Shown piece by piece: positions 24,684 to 38,990 of a stretch of DNA of 64,000 bases (within the stretch, counting starts at the first letter, position 1; every line of letters starts with the position of its first letter). A program made the translations under genes and the position numbers. Under the pieces are notes generated by a model, which saw only the letters and a list, made by a program, of their open reading frames with translations, did not search any database and had not been told where the DNA came from. Source of the stretch: Chrysoporthe austroafricana (Eukaryota; Ascomycota; Sordariomycetes; Diaporthales; Cryphonectriaceae); contig JYIP02000004.1 in assembly GCA_001051155.2 (NCBI GenBank), positions 4,830,383 through 4,894,382 of the forward strand. The letters are read 5' to 3'.

Positions 24684-26600
24684 CTTTGGTTTTTTCTAAT
24701 ATAAGCCATTCTTTTATTGCTTGAACTTTATTTTTCTATATATTAATCTTGCTTAATTTTATCGTATAACCGAAATAATTAACTTTTTGCTAATAGAAAT
24801 AATACTTGCTTAATTCGATTAAGAATTTATTATCTTGCAAAATCTAAAATACTTGCCGTATATGCTATTTATATAATTCAAAGTCTTTTAAATAAATAAG
24901 GATATTGTTAAAGTAAATAATAATAATAATATTTAAATATTCGCGGAAAATATCGTTAATCATTTTTTTGAAAAATGCAAGCGCATTAATTAGTTTAAAA
25001 AGTAGGATTACGTATTCAAAATGTCCGTAATAAGTTTTAAATGCTATTTTCCAAATATTATCTTCTTTGATTTATATATAATAATATCCTTTTTTGAAAT
25101 CGAACGTAATAAACTAGTTTATTCCGACTAATCGATTTTGCATTTTTCCTATAAGCAATAAGGGATAGCGATTCTTGATTGTAATATCGTTAAGCTATTA
25201 GTAATTTACGCAAAATCGCAACTTGCCGTTCTTTTTAAGCATAAATAGGATTGAGTAATTTGCGAGTAATCGCGATTTCCGTATATAGCCTCTCTTTAGA
25301 TTTTTGTCGATATATTCTCTAAGTGCTTCGAGCTTTGCTTAGTTGAGCTTATAAATAGGGTAATTTTGCAGTTTTGTCCTTTCTTTCAGTAGGATTTTGT
25401 AATTAAAAGAGCCGTGCTCTAGTAAGCCGGTATTAAATTTCCTTTGCTATAGTTTTTTGAATTTGTAATATTCTTTTGGTATGTTCTTAAGTTCTAGTAA
25501 TAGTCTTTTTTCGTTTTCTAAGATCTGGAAGAATAAAAGGTACCGTTAAGCGTATTTTGCTTCGCTTGATTTTTATTATTATTTTCGGGGCTTAATTTCC
25601 AGTAGTTTCGGGTATTTATTGCGTGCTAGCCTGAACTTTTGCTCGTAATCTTCTTGTATTCGCTATTTTGGAAGCAGTATTTCCTTATAGTTCTATAATT
25701 CGTATAGCTTTATAACGCTTTGCGATAGACTAGCTTTTTACTAATCGCTAATCGCTTGAATTTCTAGTTTGTCTTTAATTTATATTTATAGGTTCGAAAT
25801 ATTCGTAACCTTTCCCTGTTTTCTAATAAATCTATTTATTTTAAAGGTATATTTGAGCCTGTTTGAATGCATATTCCTGATATTATTTTTAATAATTAGG
25901 ATTTTCTTTTTTTCGTTAATTATAACTTTTTCAGTAAATACGGCTTATTTTTATAAAATCTAGCCAATAATTTAATCGATTCGAAAGTTATGCTTTTTAA
26001 GCTAAAGTATTCCCAAAATCAATTTATATTATGCTATATTTATAATATTAAAAGTAGTTTTTGTTATAAAGCTTTAGATTAAAATAAGTAAATAATTAAT
26101 CTTTATATTAATTATATTAAGGTTATATGCAATCGATTTTCTTTCTATAATATTGAGTCTATAAAGATTTTTCTTTTATATTTAAAGGATTCGTCCTTTA
26201 TTAACGATTTCTAGCAAAATAAAGTTTCTTTATATGCTGCTATCCAAAAGTATGCTATATTATTGCCCGTTAATATATATATCCAGTATAATATATTTCT
26301 CGTTTTCTTTTATAATTGCGTATAGGGACTTCGTAATCCTAATCGGCTATTATCCCGTTATAAGCAATCCTTTCCTTTTAGGATATTCTAGACTTTTCTT
26401 GCTGCTTGCTTTACTAGCCTTTTCGCTTAGTTTTAGCTATATTGCTTTGCTTTCTCGGCCTTTTGCAATCGATACCATTCCTTAGCTTTATTTTGTATAT
26501 GAATGGAATATATTATAATGTAATATCGTTCCTATATCGATTTTCTTTATATGCATTTCTACGGATAATTATCGGGTAATTTAATATAGGCATTATTATT
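24684..26600 (-). pseudogene. Gypsy element D, reverse transcriptase and protease part
   Basis: Minus-strand translation gives K-N-R-Y-P-L-L-L-I (about 25,150-25,180), the conserved RT entry motif KNRYPLPLI, and I-I-Y-F-N-N-I-L-I-Y-L (about 24,890-24,930), which is YLDDILIYS with both Asp changed to Asn by RIP. The RT thumb runs into copy A at 24,679 and resumes at 14,559. Upstream (25,700-26,600) should hold the protease but I cannot point to its DTG motif. Plus-strand open frames here (25,769-25,963 and 26,234-26,485) are antisense shadows. Confidence 0.78.
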
Positions 26601-26899
26601 TTCGATATGCAAGACTTTTCTATATTTTTTTCGGGATTCTATAATAGGTTAAATTAATTGGTTCTATTTTCTAATTAGGAACTAATTATATTTAACTTTC
26701 TTGCTAAAATATATTTAGCAGTTATAGTAAATATAGCATATCCAGGCAAGTTTATAATAATAAAGGTATAAGTAATTAATTTTTCTATTTTCTTAAGGTT
26801 TGCATTCGCTATTCTGAAACGGGATGCTTTAAAAGAGTTCTTATAATATAAGCCCGTAAATTAAGTATTTAACTTTCATATATTTGGATATCCAGCTAT

Positions 26900-28390
26900 T
26901 TTATTTTGGCTATTCTTGTTTCGCATGCTAGATAAACGTATCTTCTATTTCCGTACTGGGTTTTTCTTTAAATATAGGGGTTAGTAAATTGTCTGGCTGC
27001 TTATTTTATAATATTGCTTTTTCGTACGTAAGTATTTCCTTTTGCTAGGTACCGAATTCCTTTTCTATTATTGCGTCCTATTATCGTTTAAAGTAGTAGT
27101 TTAAAGGAAATCTTTTTAAGTCTTTTTCCTTAATATTTAAAGGGTTGCTTAAATAGTCGGAATTACTGCTATTTATAGCCGCATTGTAAATAGAGCTTTT
27201 TCTTCTTATAGCGAGTTGCTTTTATCCCTTAAGCTTTTATAAGAATTATCTTAAACTTTCTTTTGCCAAAAAATGCAGTAAGCAATAGTTCTAATAGCAA
27301 GCTGTCTAGCTTATACTGCCGTAGCTAAAGTTTGCTGCTTGCTTTAATAGGATGTTATTATTTAGCTAATTGGGTTCTTGTTATTAAGCGATATTAGCTT
27401 ATCTTTCCGGGACTGGTTTCCAATCTCATTTCTTTTTTTCCTAATAGCAATTACGTACGATATAGCCTTTCTTGCCGTAATTATAGCAAGTAATTCCCTT
27501 ATACTGCTTTCGTATAAAAATATTTAATTCTATAAGGCCGGCATATATCGTACTTAAATAAGCCGTCTTATTCCGGGTTTTCTATTAGAACTTGCGCTTC
27601 CTTAAATTAAATTAATATTTTGAGATGCTATTATAGTTTCTTTATCGTTATTGGCGTCGTTTATAAAGCCGATTGTTAATACGGACCGCTTTATTGATAA
27701 ATTCGCTAAGTTTCTCGAGTCGGTCTTTCTTATAAAATTTATCTTTGATTTCTTCCTTAAGTCCCGCATAGTAAGCATTTATAAGTGGTTTGTTTTCGTA
27801 ATCAAAGTAAGCGATAATTTATTTGAACTTAGCTATATAGTTTGCGGCTAAGCTAGTTTATCGAAATGCTTTTAATTGCCGTATTGCGATATGTCGTTTA
27901 TCTGGGTTTCCGAAAGTCTTTATAAAGGCCGATTCGAAATTGGCATAGCGTTAGAAAATGCGCTTAGTATTTTCCGAACGGAATTCTTTGCTATTATTTA
28001 AATAGTTACGGAAAGTTAGCTCTTATTATTAAAGGGCCGTTCTTTCAAAGCGGCTTCTTGCGAAATCGATCTTATTATAAGTAATCCTGAATTGAGCATT
28101 ATAGTATTTGAAATAAGCCTTAAGTTAGGTTAAGAAGGCCTGGAAGTCGTTTCGGGTATTTTTGTAAAGCTTAAGCTTATTAAGCTTGAAAGCCTTGGCT
28201 TGTTAGAAAGCATTAAAATAGAAGACTTCGTTCTTAATTTCCTTAAGCTGCTAGTATAGGGCTATATTCTGCTATTAGAGCTGCTTGTTAATAAGAATGG
28301 TTTGGGCTTTTTCCTGAAAAGCCTGGTTGCTAGAAGAAAACGGGGTTTAAAGTGCTATCGTATTTCCGGTATTGCTTAAAGGGTATATAC
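26900..28390 (-). pseudogene. Gypsy element D, gag with degraded CCHC zinc knuckle
   Basis: At 27,447-27,488 the minus strand reads C-Y-N-Y-G-K-K-G-Y-I-V-R-N-C. This is a retroviral CCHC knuckle (CX2CX4HX4C) in which the second Cys and the His have become Tyr, both G-to-A/C-to-T changes. Upstream (about 28,000-28,250) is a gag core reading L-K-L-Y-K-N-T-R-N-D-F-Q-A-F-L, typical of fungal Gypsy gag. GC content is visibly higher here than in the flanking A-family copies. Confidence 0.75.
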
Positions 28391-28865
28391 TAAACCGTTT
28401 TTAAATAAGAGTCGAGAAAATATTATAAACGCTGCAATAATCCTAGAATAAATTGTAAAGTCAAAAGGTTTATACTAATAAAAATAGTACTAAATATAGC
28501 TTTGAATACCGGAAAACCTATTAATAAGTATTTACAATATTTATAAGCTTATATAGCTATTACTTAAATGTTTAATAGGGTTTAAATAGTATTTAGATTT
28601 TCGACTGAAAAGCTATAATAATTTATTTAATAAATATCTTGTCCTTATATATCCAGCTTTTTAATTCGGGATCGATAGAATCGCTATCGATATTGTTAGT
28701 TTATGCAAAACCGTTAAGACCGATAGTGATTTTATCGGTCTAACTTTTAACCCTGGATTATATAATTCCTATAAGTATTTTTTAATAAAGTCGTTATATA
28801 TACTGGCTTATTAGCCCTTTTCGCCTTTTAATATATTGGCAAGCCGTTTTATATTAAGTTATAAT
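28390..28865 (-). other. Leader or 5' LTR region of element D, with two hairpins
   Basis: No coding sequence is seen. About 28,432-28,550 matches 63,132-63,257 at the other end of the window, so it is repetitive and probably belongs to the 5' end of D. It contains two perfect inverted repeats (listed separately). The D 5' LTR should be here, but I could not fix its ends because only one copy of D is in view. Confidence 0.45.
28671..28741. repeat. Pair of perfect hairpins sharing a CGATA core
   Basis: ATCGATAG (28,671-28,678), 5-nt loop, CTATCGAT (28,684-28,691); then AGACCGATA (28,717-28,725), 7-nt loop, TATCGGTCT (28,733-28,741). RIP has not broken either arm. The nonamer AGACCGATA also occurs in the leader repeat of copy C. 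Confidence 0.55.
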
Positions 28866-31800
28866 AGCTCGGTTATACGTATTATTTAAGTTAAATTATA
28901 ATGCTAGTATTATTTTAGTTTATTTTGCGTTAGAATAAGCAATAATAAAATGCCGAATTGCTATTTCAATTATTCAGTTTTTTATTTCAGATTGCCTATT
29001 CGTTTGCGAATACGAAGCTGTAAAGTAAGCAAGTTTCGTTCCGATAGCTTTCTTTAAATATTTCCAGAATTCCGATAAGAATTTCGAATCTCTATTTAAA
29101 ATAATCCTCTTAAGTATTTCTTAGCTAGTAATATAAAATATTTATAAGATAAAGATTGCTTAATTTGCTGCAATATATATTGCGTTATTTAATATAATAA
29201 TTATAGCTTTAAAATATTTATTCGTAATTATAAAAAAAGCATTTAAAAATAATATTTTAATTAAAGTTTATATAATATTTGTAAATAGCATTATCGGTAG
29301 CTTTATAACGAAATCTATAATAATAATATAAAAAGGGATTAATAAAAATAATATAAGCTATATTTCCTTTAAAAGTTATTATAAATCGTTTTTATTTTCG
29401 TTATAAGTTCGATATATCGATATATAATTGCGTATTTTAGCATAGTAATATCTGATAATAAATCGATTTATTAAATCGTATTATATACGGTTTATACTGA
29501 AATAGTATTTTTTATTATAAGCTTTTTTGATAAAATCCAATATTATTTCATTCAGAATATATAATTATTATTTCCTATAATAGTCTTTAAGAAATAATAA
29601 GCTATTATAATTTAATATAAAAAGTAATCGGGTAATTTTATTTGAATTTTTCAATTATTCGATTATTTTGGATTATAAAGAGTATTTTTCGTATTTTTTC
29701 TTAATACGCCTTTTCATTTTGCTATTTATAAATATTTTATTGAAAATTTAAACGAATTCGTTTTCTTATATTTTGTCTAAAATGCCTTTATTATCGATAG
29801 ATTTCTGGATAAATAATAATTTTGATATAGCATTTACAAGAATATTCGACTTTTTTAATATATAATATATTTTCAAATTAAACTAATTTAAATATTCCGA
29901 AACGAGAATTAATTATATATTTGCTTTAATTTTATTTATTATATTTATAAATAATAAATAAATAATGCTATCCATTATTATATAATTAATAAAAATATAA
30001 ATTAATTTAACTTAATTCGATTTTATTATCGTTTATAATTTTCGTATTAGCTATATTAAATAAGCTATTTCAAGCTTTATAAACCAATACTTTCATTCTA
30101 TTTTATTAATTATTTTGCTTAAATAAAGGATTAATTATATAGCTATATTTATTATTAGCAATATTTCGTTTTATATATAATCGTTTGCTAATTAAAAAAT
30201 AATATTTGAAAACTTTATTTCTTTAAATATATTTAATTAAATAAAAAAAGGTTTATTTAAAATATAATAAAATAAAATATTCTTAATTTCTAAAGCTATT
30301 TTAAAATTATAAAAATTATTAATTTCGTTTAATATTAAATCGAAAATAGCTTGTATAATATAATTTCGCTATTCTATATTTAAGAATAAATAAATTAATT
30401 AGCAAATTTCGTTTAATATTTTAATTTTATTTCTTTAAAATAAATTAATTCAATAATTATATTTAAGAATTAAATAGCATAAATATCTTATAAATCCAAT
30501 AAACTTTTCCAGTTATTAAAATATTTTAAAGAATTCCAGATTGCAAATAGCTTATATCCGGTATTCCGTATTAGAAATTCCAAATTTGTTTATTTTGAAT
30601 CTTAAAATTTAAATTAACGGATATTCAAAAAATAATTTGAGTTTTATTAATAAAATATTTTTATATAAAAATAATAAGAAGATAATTTATAAATATTGCA
30701 AATAGTTTTATTCTATAATTAAATAAATAATAATATTATTTATAAAAGCAGAAGCAAATTTATAATATAATTATAAAAATTAATTTATAAAATATTAAAT
30801 ATAAAATAGCGAATTTCGAAATCTTATAAATAGAATTTTTATTTTTTTTAATTATAATAATTAATAATAATAAATCGGTTTTTATAATTTGGATATATTA
30901 AAATTAATAGAAAAATTGCTATATATTTATTATTATAATATATATTTTTCTTTTTAGCTATTTAATAATTTCTTATTATAATAGCAAAAAGTAAGCATTA
31001 TATTATAATAGCAAAAAGTAAGCATTAAAGATTAAAATTTTATTTAAAGCATATAAATTAATTATTATATATTTTTTCTTTTAGCTATTTATATTCTTTC
31101 AAATTATAAAAATTAATAAATTAAATAATATTATATTTATAACTTATTTAATTCGATTTTGCTAGTATAATTTATTTAAAATTTCATTAATTACTTTTTA
31201 GTTTTTTTTATTTAAATAATATAGCTTTTATTTTACTTTCTAATTTTATTATCTTTCGATTAAATCGATTTTTATTTATTAATCGATTAATATATTAATA
31301 GGATTTATATTTTTAAAAATTCTAGTATATATTTATATTAATTTTATAATTTTATAGAGAAATTCCGGTAAATGCTTATAAATATATATATTAAAATTAA
31401 TTTCCGATTCCTTAATAGCTTTATCTTTCCGAATTCCCAATTTATTATTATTTTTGAAATAGTTTTTTATTTCGAAAATTTCTATATTTAGAAATTAATA
31501 TTCTTCTAATTATTTTCTAATAATTTTCGCAATTTATTAGAAAATATATTTAATAAATAATAATTAGTTTAAATTTAGCTTTTCTAAAAACTATAACCTA
31601 TTTTTAATTTATTAAAAAAGGTATTATTGCGCAATATAATAATAATTATTTTAATTTGTTAATAAGGTTATATAATTTGTTTAAAATAGTTTAATTATTT
31701 TTAGAAATTAGTTTTTCTAAATCTTTAAAAAGGTTGCTATTTGATTTGTTATTAGGATTTCTTTAATTTAATAGCTTATTAAGCAATTTATTTATTTTTT

Positions 31801-33322
31801 CTATTATAGCTTAAATAAAAAAGTTATATTTTTAAGATTTGCTTAATATTAATAAAAATAAGCTTATAAGATTTAAATAGCATTATTATTATAATTACGG
31901 CTTTTACTTGCTAGAATTATATTAACATTCAAGCAAATACTTTTACTTTTATTATAATGCTATTAAAATAATCAAATCGTAAAAACGATTTTAAATTTAA
32001 AATATTTAGTTTATAAAAAATATTATATTTTTATTTTAACAAAATGCTTATTTTTAATCGATTTAGCATTCAAGCTTTTATTCGAATACGAAATATAACC
32101 GGATAGCCGTACTTATTATTTTGAAAATATATATCGAATTTAGCTTAGCCTTTTATTAGAGATTAGCTTATACTTTTAAGTTTAGCTTTTATATTTCAAT
32201 TTACTTTCGCTTTAAGAAATTATACTAGCAATTTTTCGGTAATAGTATAACGATTAGCATTTATATTAATATAAACCTTTATATTTAGCTTATTCGAATA
32301 TGTTTTAGCTGCAGCTCTTATATACGTATAGCTGCTGCTATAATAAAGCTTGGCTATAAGTATAAAACTATTATACCTTAAAGTTTTTCCTTTTTATATA
32401 ATAATTTTAATAAAATCTTATAATTAATTGAATAGCTATATAAAGTATTTAATATAGAATATGCTTTCGTTTATAAATAGTTTTATCTTTTCGGTCCGAA
32501 AAATTTATATATCGTTTTCGATTATTATATTTTCCTTATTAATATATTTTTCCGAATCGTTATTTCGCTTTTATAAGTTTTCGTTATTCTTAATCTTTTC
32601 AATTTATTTATCGTTATTAGCTATAAACAAATCGTTATTTATAGGAAAATAGCTTTTTTAACTTAGCTTATCCTCTTTATCTAAATTATATTGCAATTTT
32701 CTATTATCGATATTGAAATTTGTTAAAGTTAATTGAATAAAATATCTTTTAGTATTTTTTCGTACAAATTAATAGTAAAAGCACGGTTAGAAATTTCAGT
32801 TTTTTGAAATTAAATTTTTGTTATTATTTATAATGTTAGTTAATATCTTTTAAGCCGTATTAAAAATATTTTATTATCTAGCTATTCGTTTTTATAATTA
32901 ATTCCGAATATTTATTAGCTTTCGCTATTATTTTAATAAAAGCTTTTAGAATTCGTATTCCGAAATATATCCAGTATTTTTAAATAAATTTGGCTAATTA
33001 AATATTCTTATTAAGCAAAATAAATATTTAAATCCTTAAAGCTTAAATCTTTTAAAGCGTTCTAAAAATATATTAGCTAGGAAATAAATATTAATATTGG
33101 GAAAATTAGCAGCTATTTGCATAACTTTCCGTACTAATTATACAAGTTTGCGAAATAGTTTTATTATACGATTTGATTTAAAGATATATTATATTTCTTA
33201 TTTTGCTTTAAAACGTTTTTCGAAATCTTTCGTATTTTTATTTCAATTAAATTTATCGAAATATTTAGCTATTAGTTCTTTATCGATTCGATTTCAAATA
33301 TTTCTAGCTAAATACAAATTTC
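28866..33322 (-). mobile_element. Ty3/Gypsy copy E (truncated at both ends)
   Basis: Minus-strand copy of the A family. Its 3' side stops inside the integrase (last match near 28,866) and its 5' side stops inside gag at 33,322. It contains integrase from about 28,930, RNase H about 29,880-30,330, RT about 30,500-31,150, protease about 32,200-32,300 and the gag C-terminal part to 33,322. A tandem duplication of about 26 bp (unit TTATAATAGCAAAAAGTAAG plus 6 bp) lies at 30,976-31,027. E may be the body of copy H, whose 5' LTR lies at 39,221. Confidence 0.8.
28930..33322 (-). pseudogene. gag-pol remnant of copy E
   Basis: In minus-strand order: partial gag, protease, RT, RNase H, partial integrase, each matching copy A. 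The integrase keeps a readable but mutated H-P-Q-T-D-G-Q-S-E segment near 28,990-29,030. Stops are dense and of RIP type. The small plus-strand frames at 32,461-32,652 and 33,097-33,351 are antisense; the second even crosses the E/F junction. Confidence 0.7.
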
Positions 33323-36119
33323 TATTAATTTTTAATATATTCAAATTATAAAAACCGATTTATTATTATTAATTATTGCAATCAAAAAAAATAAAAATTC
33401 TACTTATAAAATTTCGAAATTTATTATTTTATATTTAGCATTTTATAAATTAATTCTTACGATTATATTACAAATTTGTTTTCGCTTTTATAAATAATAT
33501 TATTATCTATTTAATTATAAAATAAAATTACTTGCAATACTTATAAATTATCTTCTTATTATTTTTTAAATATCCGTTAGTTTAAATTTTAGAATTCAAA
33601 ATAAACGGATTCGGAATTTCCAATATAAAATACTAAATATAAGCTATTTGCAATTTAGAATTCCTTAAAATATTTTAATAACTGGAAAGGTTTATTAAAT
33701 TTACAAAATATTTATATTATTTAATTCCTAAATATAATTATAAAATTAACTTATTTCAAAAAAGGAAAATTAAAATATTAAATAAAGCTTGCTAATCGAA
33801 TTATTTATTTTCAAATATGAAATAGCGAAATTATATTACGCAAGCTATTTTCGATTTAATACTAGATAAAATTAATAGTTTTTACAATTTCAAAATAGTT
33901 TTGGAAATTAAAAATGCTTTTTTTTATTATATTTTAGAAAAATTTCTTTTTATTTAGCTAAATACATTTAAAGAAATAAAGTTTTCAAATATTATTTTCC
34001 AATTAATAAATAATTATATATAGAATAAAGCATTATTAATAATAAATATAGCTATATAATTAATCTTTTATTTAAGTAAAATAATTAACGAAATAAAATA
34101 AAAGTATTAGTTTATAAAGCTTAAAATAACTTATTTAATATAATTAATACGAAAATTGCAAATAATAATAAAATCGAATCAAATTAAGCTAATTTATATT
34201 CTTATTAATTATATAATAATAATTAGCATTATTCATTCGTTATTTATAAATATAGTAAATAAAATTAAAGCAAATATATAATTAATTTTGATTTCGAAAT
34301 ATTTAAGCTAATCCGACTTGAAAGTATATTATATACCGGAAAAGTCGAATATTCTCGTAAATGCTATATCAAAATTACTATTTATTTAAAAACTTATTAA
34401 TAATAAAGGCATTTTAGATAAAATATAAAAAAACGAACTTATTTAAGTTTTTAATAAAATATTTATAAATAATAAAATAAAAAGGTATATTAAGAAAAAA
34501 TACGAAAAATACCCTTTATAGTTCAAAATAATTAAATAATTAAAAAATTCAAACAAAATTGCCCGATTACTTTTCATATTAAATTATAATAGCTTATTAT
34601 TTCTTAAAAACTATTATAGGAAATAACGATTATATATTTCGAATAAAATAGCATTAAATTTTATTAAAGAAGCTTATAATAAAAAATACTATTTTAGCAT
34701 AAACCGCATATAGCATAATTTAATAAATCGATTCGTTATTAAATATTGCTATATTAAAATATGCAATTATATATCGATATATCGAATTTATAATAAGAAT
34801 AAAAACGACTTATAATAACTTTTAAAAGAAATATAGCTTATATTATTTCCATTAATCCCTTTTTATATTATTATTATAAATTTCGTTATAAAGTTACCGA
34901 TAATGCTATTTATAAATATTATATAGATTTTAGCTAAAATGCTATTTTTGGATACTTTTCTTATAATTATAAATAAGTATTTTAAAGCTACGATTATTAT
35001 ATTAAATAACGCAATATATATTGCAATAAATTAAGCAACCCTTATTTTACGGATATTTTATATTATTAATTAAAGAATACCCAAAAAGATTATTTCAAAT
35101 AGAAATTCGAAATTCCTATCGGAATTCTAGAAATATTTATAAGAAGCTATCGGAACGAAACTTGCTTACTTTACGGCTTTATATCCGCAAACGGACAAGC
35201 AGTCTAAAATAAAGAACCGAATAGTTAAAATAGCAATTCGGCATTTTATTACTGCTTACTTTAATATAGAATAAACCGAAATAATACTAGCATTACAATT
35301 CAATTTAAATAATATATATAATTAAATTACAAAATATTTAGCTAGCTAAATGCTATTCGGATTTAATTTATTATCGGGCTAGTAAATAAAAAATATAATA
35401 TTTTTAGCAAAAGAAGTTTTTTAAGAAAAAGCTTAACTTTTTATTATTAAAGCGCAAATAGTAATTAAATTGCAATATAATAAGCATTATTGCTAAATAG
35501 TTTTCGAATTAAATAATTGAATATATATTCGCTTGAATTACGAATATTTATTGCTAGATAACTTATTTTTGAAATTTTTATAATAGAAAATAAAACTTTT
35601 CCAAATTATTCGAAAAATAAAGAATTTAATATATAAATTGAAATTGATTTCTTATATAAATATCTATTCAATAATCTTAATAATATAATTAATGCTTGCA
35701 AACCCTTTTAAAACAGACTTTTATAAATATAACTTTATATATTAAAACTCAATATATATGCTAGAAAATCCGGATATCGAAAAATACTTAAAAGATTATT
35801 AATATTATAAATTGGAAAAGATAATTAGCTGCTATAAGCGAAAATATAAATATAATCTGTATAGAATTAATACTTAATGAAATAAATAAACTACTTTAGC
35901 TATTATAATATATAAATGCCCTGTAATGCTTTGAATGCAAATGAAATAATATGTAATTTCGAACGGAAATGCGAAATTATAACCGAATTGCAAAAAGGAA
36001 TAAAGCGAAAGCAGCTATTAGCAGAAAAAGTTTTTAAACCGAAAGATATTATTATAATTGCTTTACGAAAACAAAGCAAGCTAAAATGCGACTTACAAAC
36101 AGAAAATATATTGAAATAA
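33323..36119 (+). pseudogene. pol remnant with chromodomain, copy F
   Basis: RT from the D-x-R-F-T-I segment and post-RT F-x-x-Y-L-x-Y to about 33,740; RNase H 33,860-34,420; integrase about 34,690-35,350 with degraded H-P-Q-T-D-K-Q-S near 35,185; chromodomain and tail about 35,760-36,119, the last part readable as 35,916-36,119. RIP-type stops throughout. The 118-codon minus-strand frame at 35,903-36,259 is a shadow. Confidence 0.75.
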
Positions 36120-36399
36120 GCTAGTTTACTTATTCCAAGAAATCGAAAGAATTTGCGACGCAATAAGCGCATATTAGAATAAAGATAACCGTTAAGTAAA
36201 GCAAGTGAATTTCTAGCGAATTCAAAAATTATTATTTCGTAAATCGCTAGTAAATTCATTTTATTTTCCTTTTCTTACTAATATGCTTATAACTATTATT
36301 TCTATTTACTTATTATAGCTAGCCGTATCGTTCTATTATTATTACTTTTTATTATACTTTTAAATATTATTTTTAAGCATTAAGCTAATATTATTATTA

Positions 36400-38684
36400 A
36401 TTTCGCTTTATCCTGTTAAGCTTTCGTAAATTTGCAAAAATTATATTAATAAAGCTATTAATATTATTAAAACTAAAACGCATTATGCAATTATCAAATC
36501 GTATTTTTCCGTAAATGCTTTGCTATAAAATTAAGATTAATAAGAAATAGTACGTTTAGTTATGCTTAACTTTTATGCAATACTATACTTTATATTTTAA
36601 GAAAAACCTTTCAAAGTTTGCTGAAAAAGCAAGACTATATAATATATTAAGTACGTTTACAAAATATCGCTTAAAGACTGCTTTTCCCTGAAAAGATATC
36701 GGTAAGCTATATATTTATATAGTAATAAAAGCCATTTCTATTATAATATTTATATAACGAAAAACTATTTGAACGATTTCTTTCGCTATTAAAAAGCTTA
36801 TACGGTAGCCTTTTATTAAGCGCTAATTAGTAAAGGTTATATTAATATAATAAACCGAAAAATCGAATATAATATTTATATTTTCAATACCGAGCTAAGC
36901 AATAGCGATATTAATTGGCTGCTAATTACTGAAAAGGCTTAAAAACTTATTTTATAATACTTTATATTATTATAAATTAACCGTTCTAGCTTTATTTACG
37001 AAAATAAGAATTTTATTTAAATACTTTTACTAGTACGAATATTATTACGAGCGAAAATATAAATAACAGATTAACGGATAACTTTATTAAAAGAATATTA
37101 TTTGAATTCATTTTGAATTTACTTATTATTCGTAATCCTATCTTTGCCCTATATACTCTATTAATAGCTTATCGCATCCTATTTCCTATTATAATATCGA
37201 AAAACGATCGCTTACGAAATAAGTATAAGCGTTATATTAAAGATAAAATTAGACAAATAATATTAAGCAATTGCAGCAATTTTATTAAAAAGGAAGTAAA
37301 TGCTATACGCTATGCAGCTAATATAGCTGAAATTATTATAGTTTACGAATATAGTCGTAATATAGCCCTTATTACTTAAAAGAAAATAGCTAAGAATATT
37401 AAGCTAGTTTTAGCCAAGCTTAAAGCTTTCAAACCTATTATACTGGTTGCTAATTTAAGCTTATTTGCTATAATAAAGCGAAATTTTATAATGCCAGCCA
37501 AGCGCTATCGAATTATAAATAATACTATCGACTTAACTGAAAATAACTTACCGAATATAGCTAATCTATTAGCTATATCAAATAAAGTTTCCCGAATTAA
37601 TATTAATAATACTTTGCTTTTGCAAGCTACGCTTCGTATTATTCTTGCTTTATCTATTAAATATAATCCTAAATCCAAAGCTATTAAAGCCGAAATTGCA
37701 ATATATTACCGCATGCTAGCCCTTTATACTTTTAAAGAATATATATACTATAATTTCACTTGGAAAAGCAATTTCGGTATTAACCGTTTTTATATTACTA
37801 ATAGCTTTGCTATTTATAATAATATTAAATTCGGTATTATCGAAATTTATAATAATTGTATTTAATATTTCTTCTTTTTTATTATAAGAGAATATATATA
37901 CGAATTCGTTATTTGGTTCTGCAACCTTAATCTTACTATTTTATCCAACCGGTCGGGCTTATACTTTATTATAAACCAAATCTTCCATTTCGAATATAAT
38001 TTCAAAGCTATTAAGATTGTCTTTACCAAAAACGATATAAATTACAATTTTAACGCTACTTTTCAGAAATGGGCTAATGAAAATAAAGACTATTTTAATG
38101 CTATTCGGTCCTTGTAATACTAAAATTGCATAATAAGCCTTAAATCCTATATTTAAGCGCATAAGCTAATTAAAACCTTATAGCTTAATATTTATAACTA
38201 TATTAACTTTTGCAATTATATTAGAAAGGAAGAATTATTTGCTATATTCTTTTGTAATTTACTAAACTTTGAAATTATTGCTAAAACCCGAAAAGTTACC
38301 TTTAATTAATAAATATAGCTATTATTTATCGATATAACTTTATTAGCAATATATAATACTGCTTTCTTCTAATAATTTATAAATTTAGCTATTTATATTA
38401 AAAATTAATTATTATATTGCTATATAATAACTATATACGGCTATCGGCTCTATATGCCAATATATCCTATCGTAATTTCACTTTATATTTACTATTATTA
38501 TATTTACTTAATACTTTATTATCTAAAAGCTATATTTTCTATTAATATTTACAAGCAATTTTAGTCTTTAATTATATTTGCGCTAAATATTTCGGCAATA
38601 AATATATTAAGCATTACTGAAATATACTTAAATATCGGCTAGCATTATTATATACAAATACTATATATATTTATTTATCCCAAA
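36400..38684 (+). pseudogene. ORF3 of copy F
   Basis: Same third ORF as in B, complete in extent. Open stretches of 88 codons (37,113-37,379) and 124 codons (37,491-37,865) belong to it. A one-base deletion near 36,990 relative to B shifts frame, in addition to RIP stops. The readable part is rich in Ile, Asn, Arg and Tyr, with segments such as A-K-R-Y-R-I-I-N-N-T-I-D-L-T-E-N and E-Y-S-R-N-I-A. No recognised fold. Confidence 0.55.
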
Positions 38685-38990
38685 TATAAACCGATTATAA
38701 TAAAGGATTAATTTTAAGCTTTTAGCATAAATAGGTTTTCTTTTAATTCCCAATATAAGCATATTTATTATTCAAATCCCCGGTATAAGCATATCTACTT
38801 ATTAAGACTTTAATACGAATCGGCTTTATAAAACAATCGTTATTTCTTATATAATCTCTTTTATCCAATAATGCCATTATGCTTTTCCTTGCTATATAAC
38901 TCAAAGACTTATTATATCGTATTACTGCTATTTAAAATATCCTTAATTATTAGCTTCCTTTATAAACAAAAGTTATAAAGGGCCGGCAAT

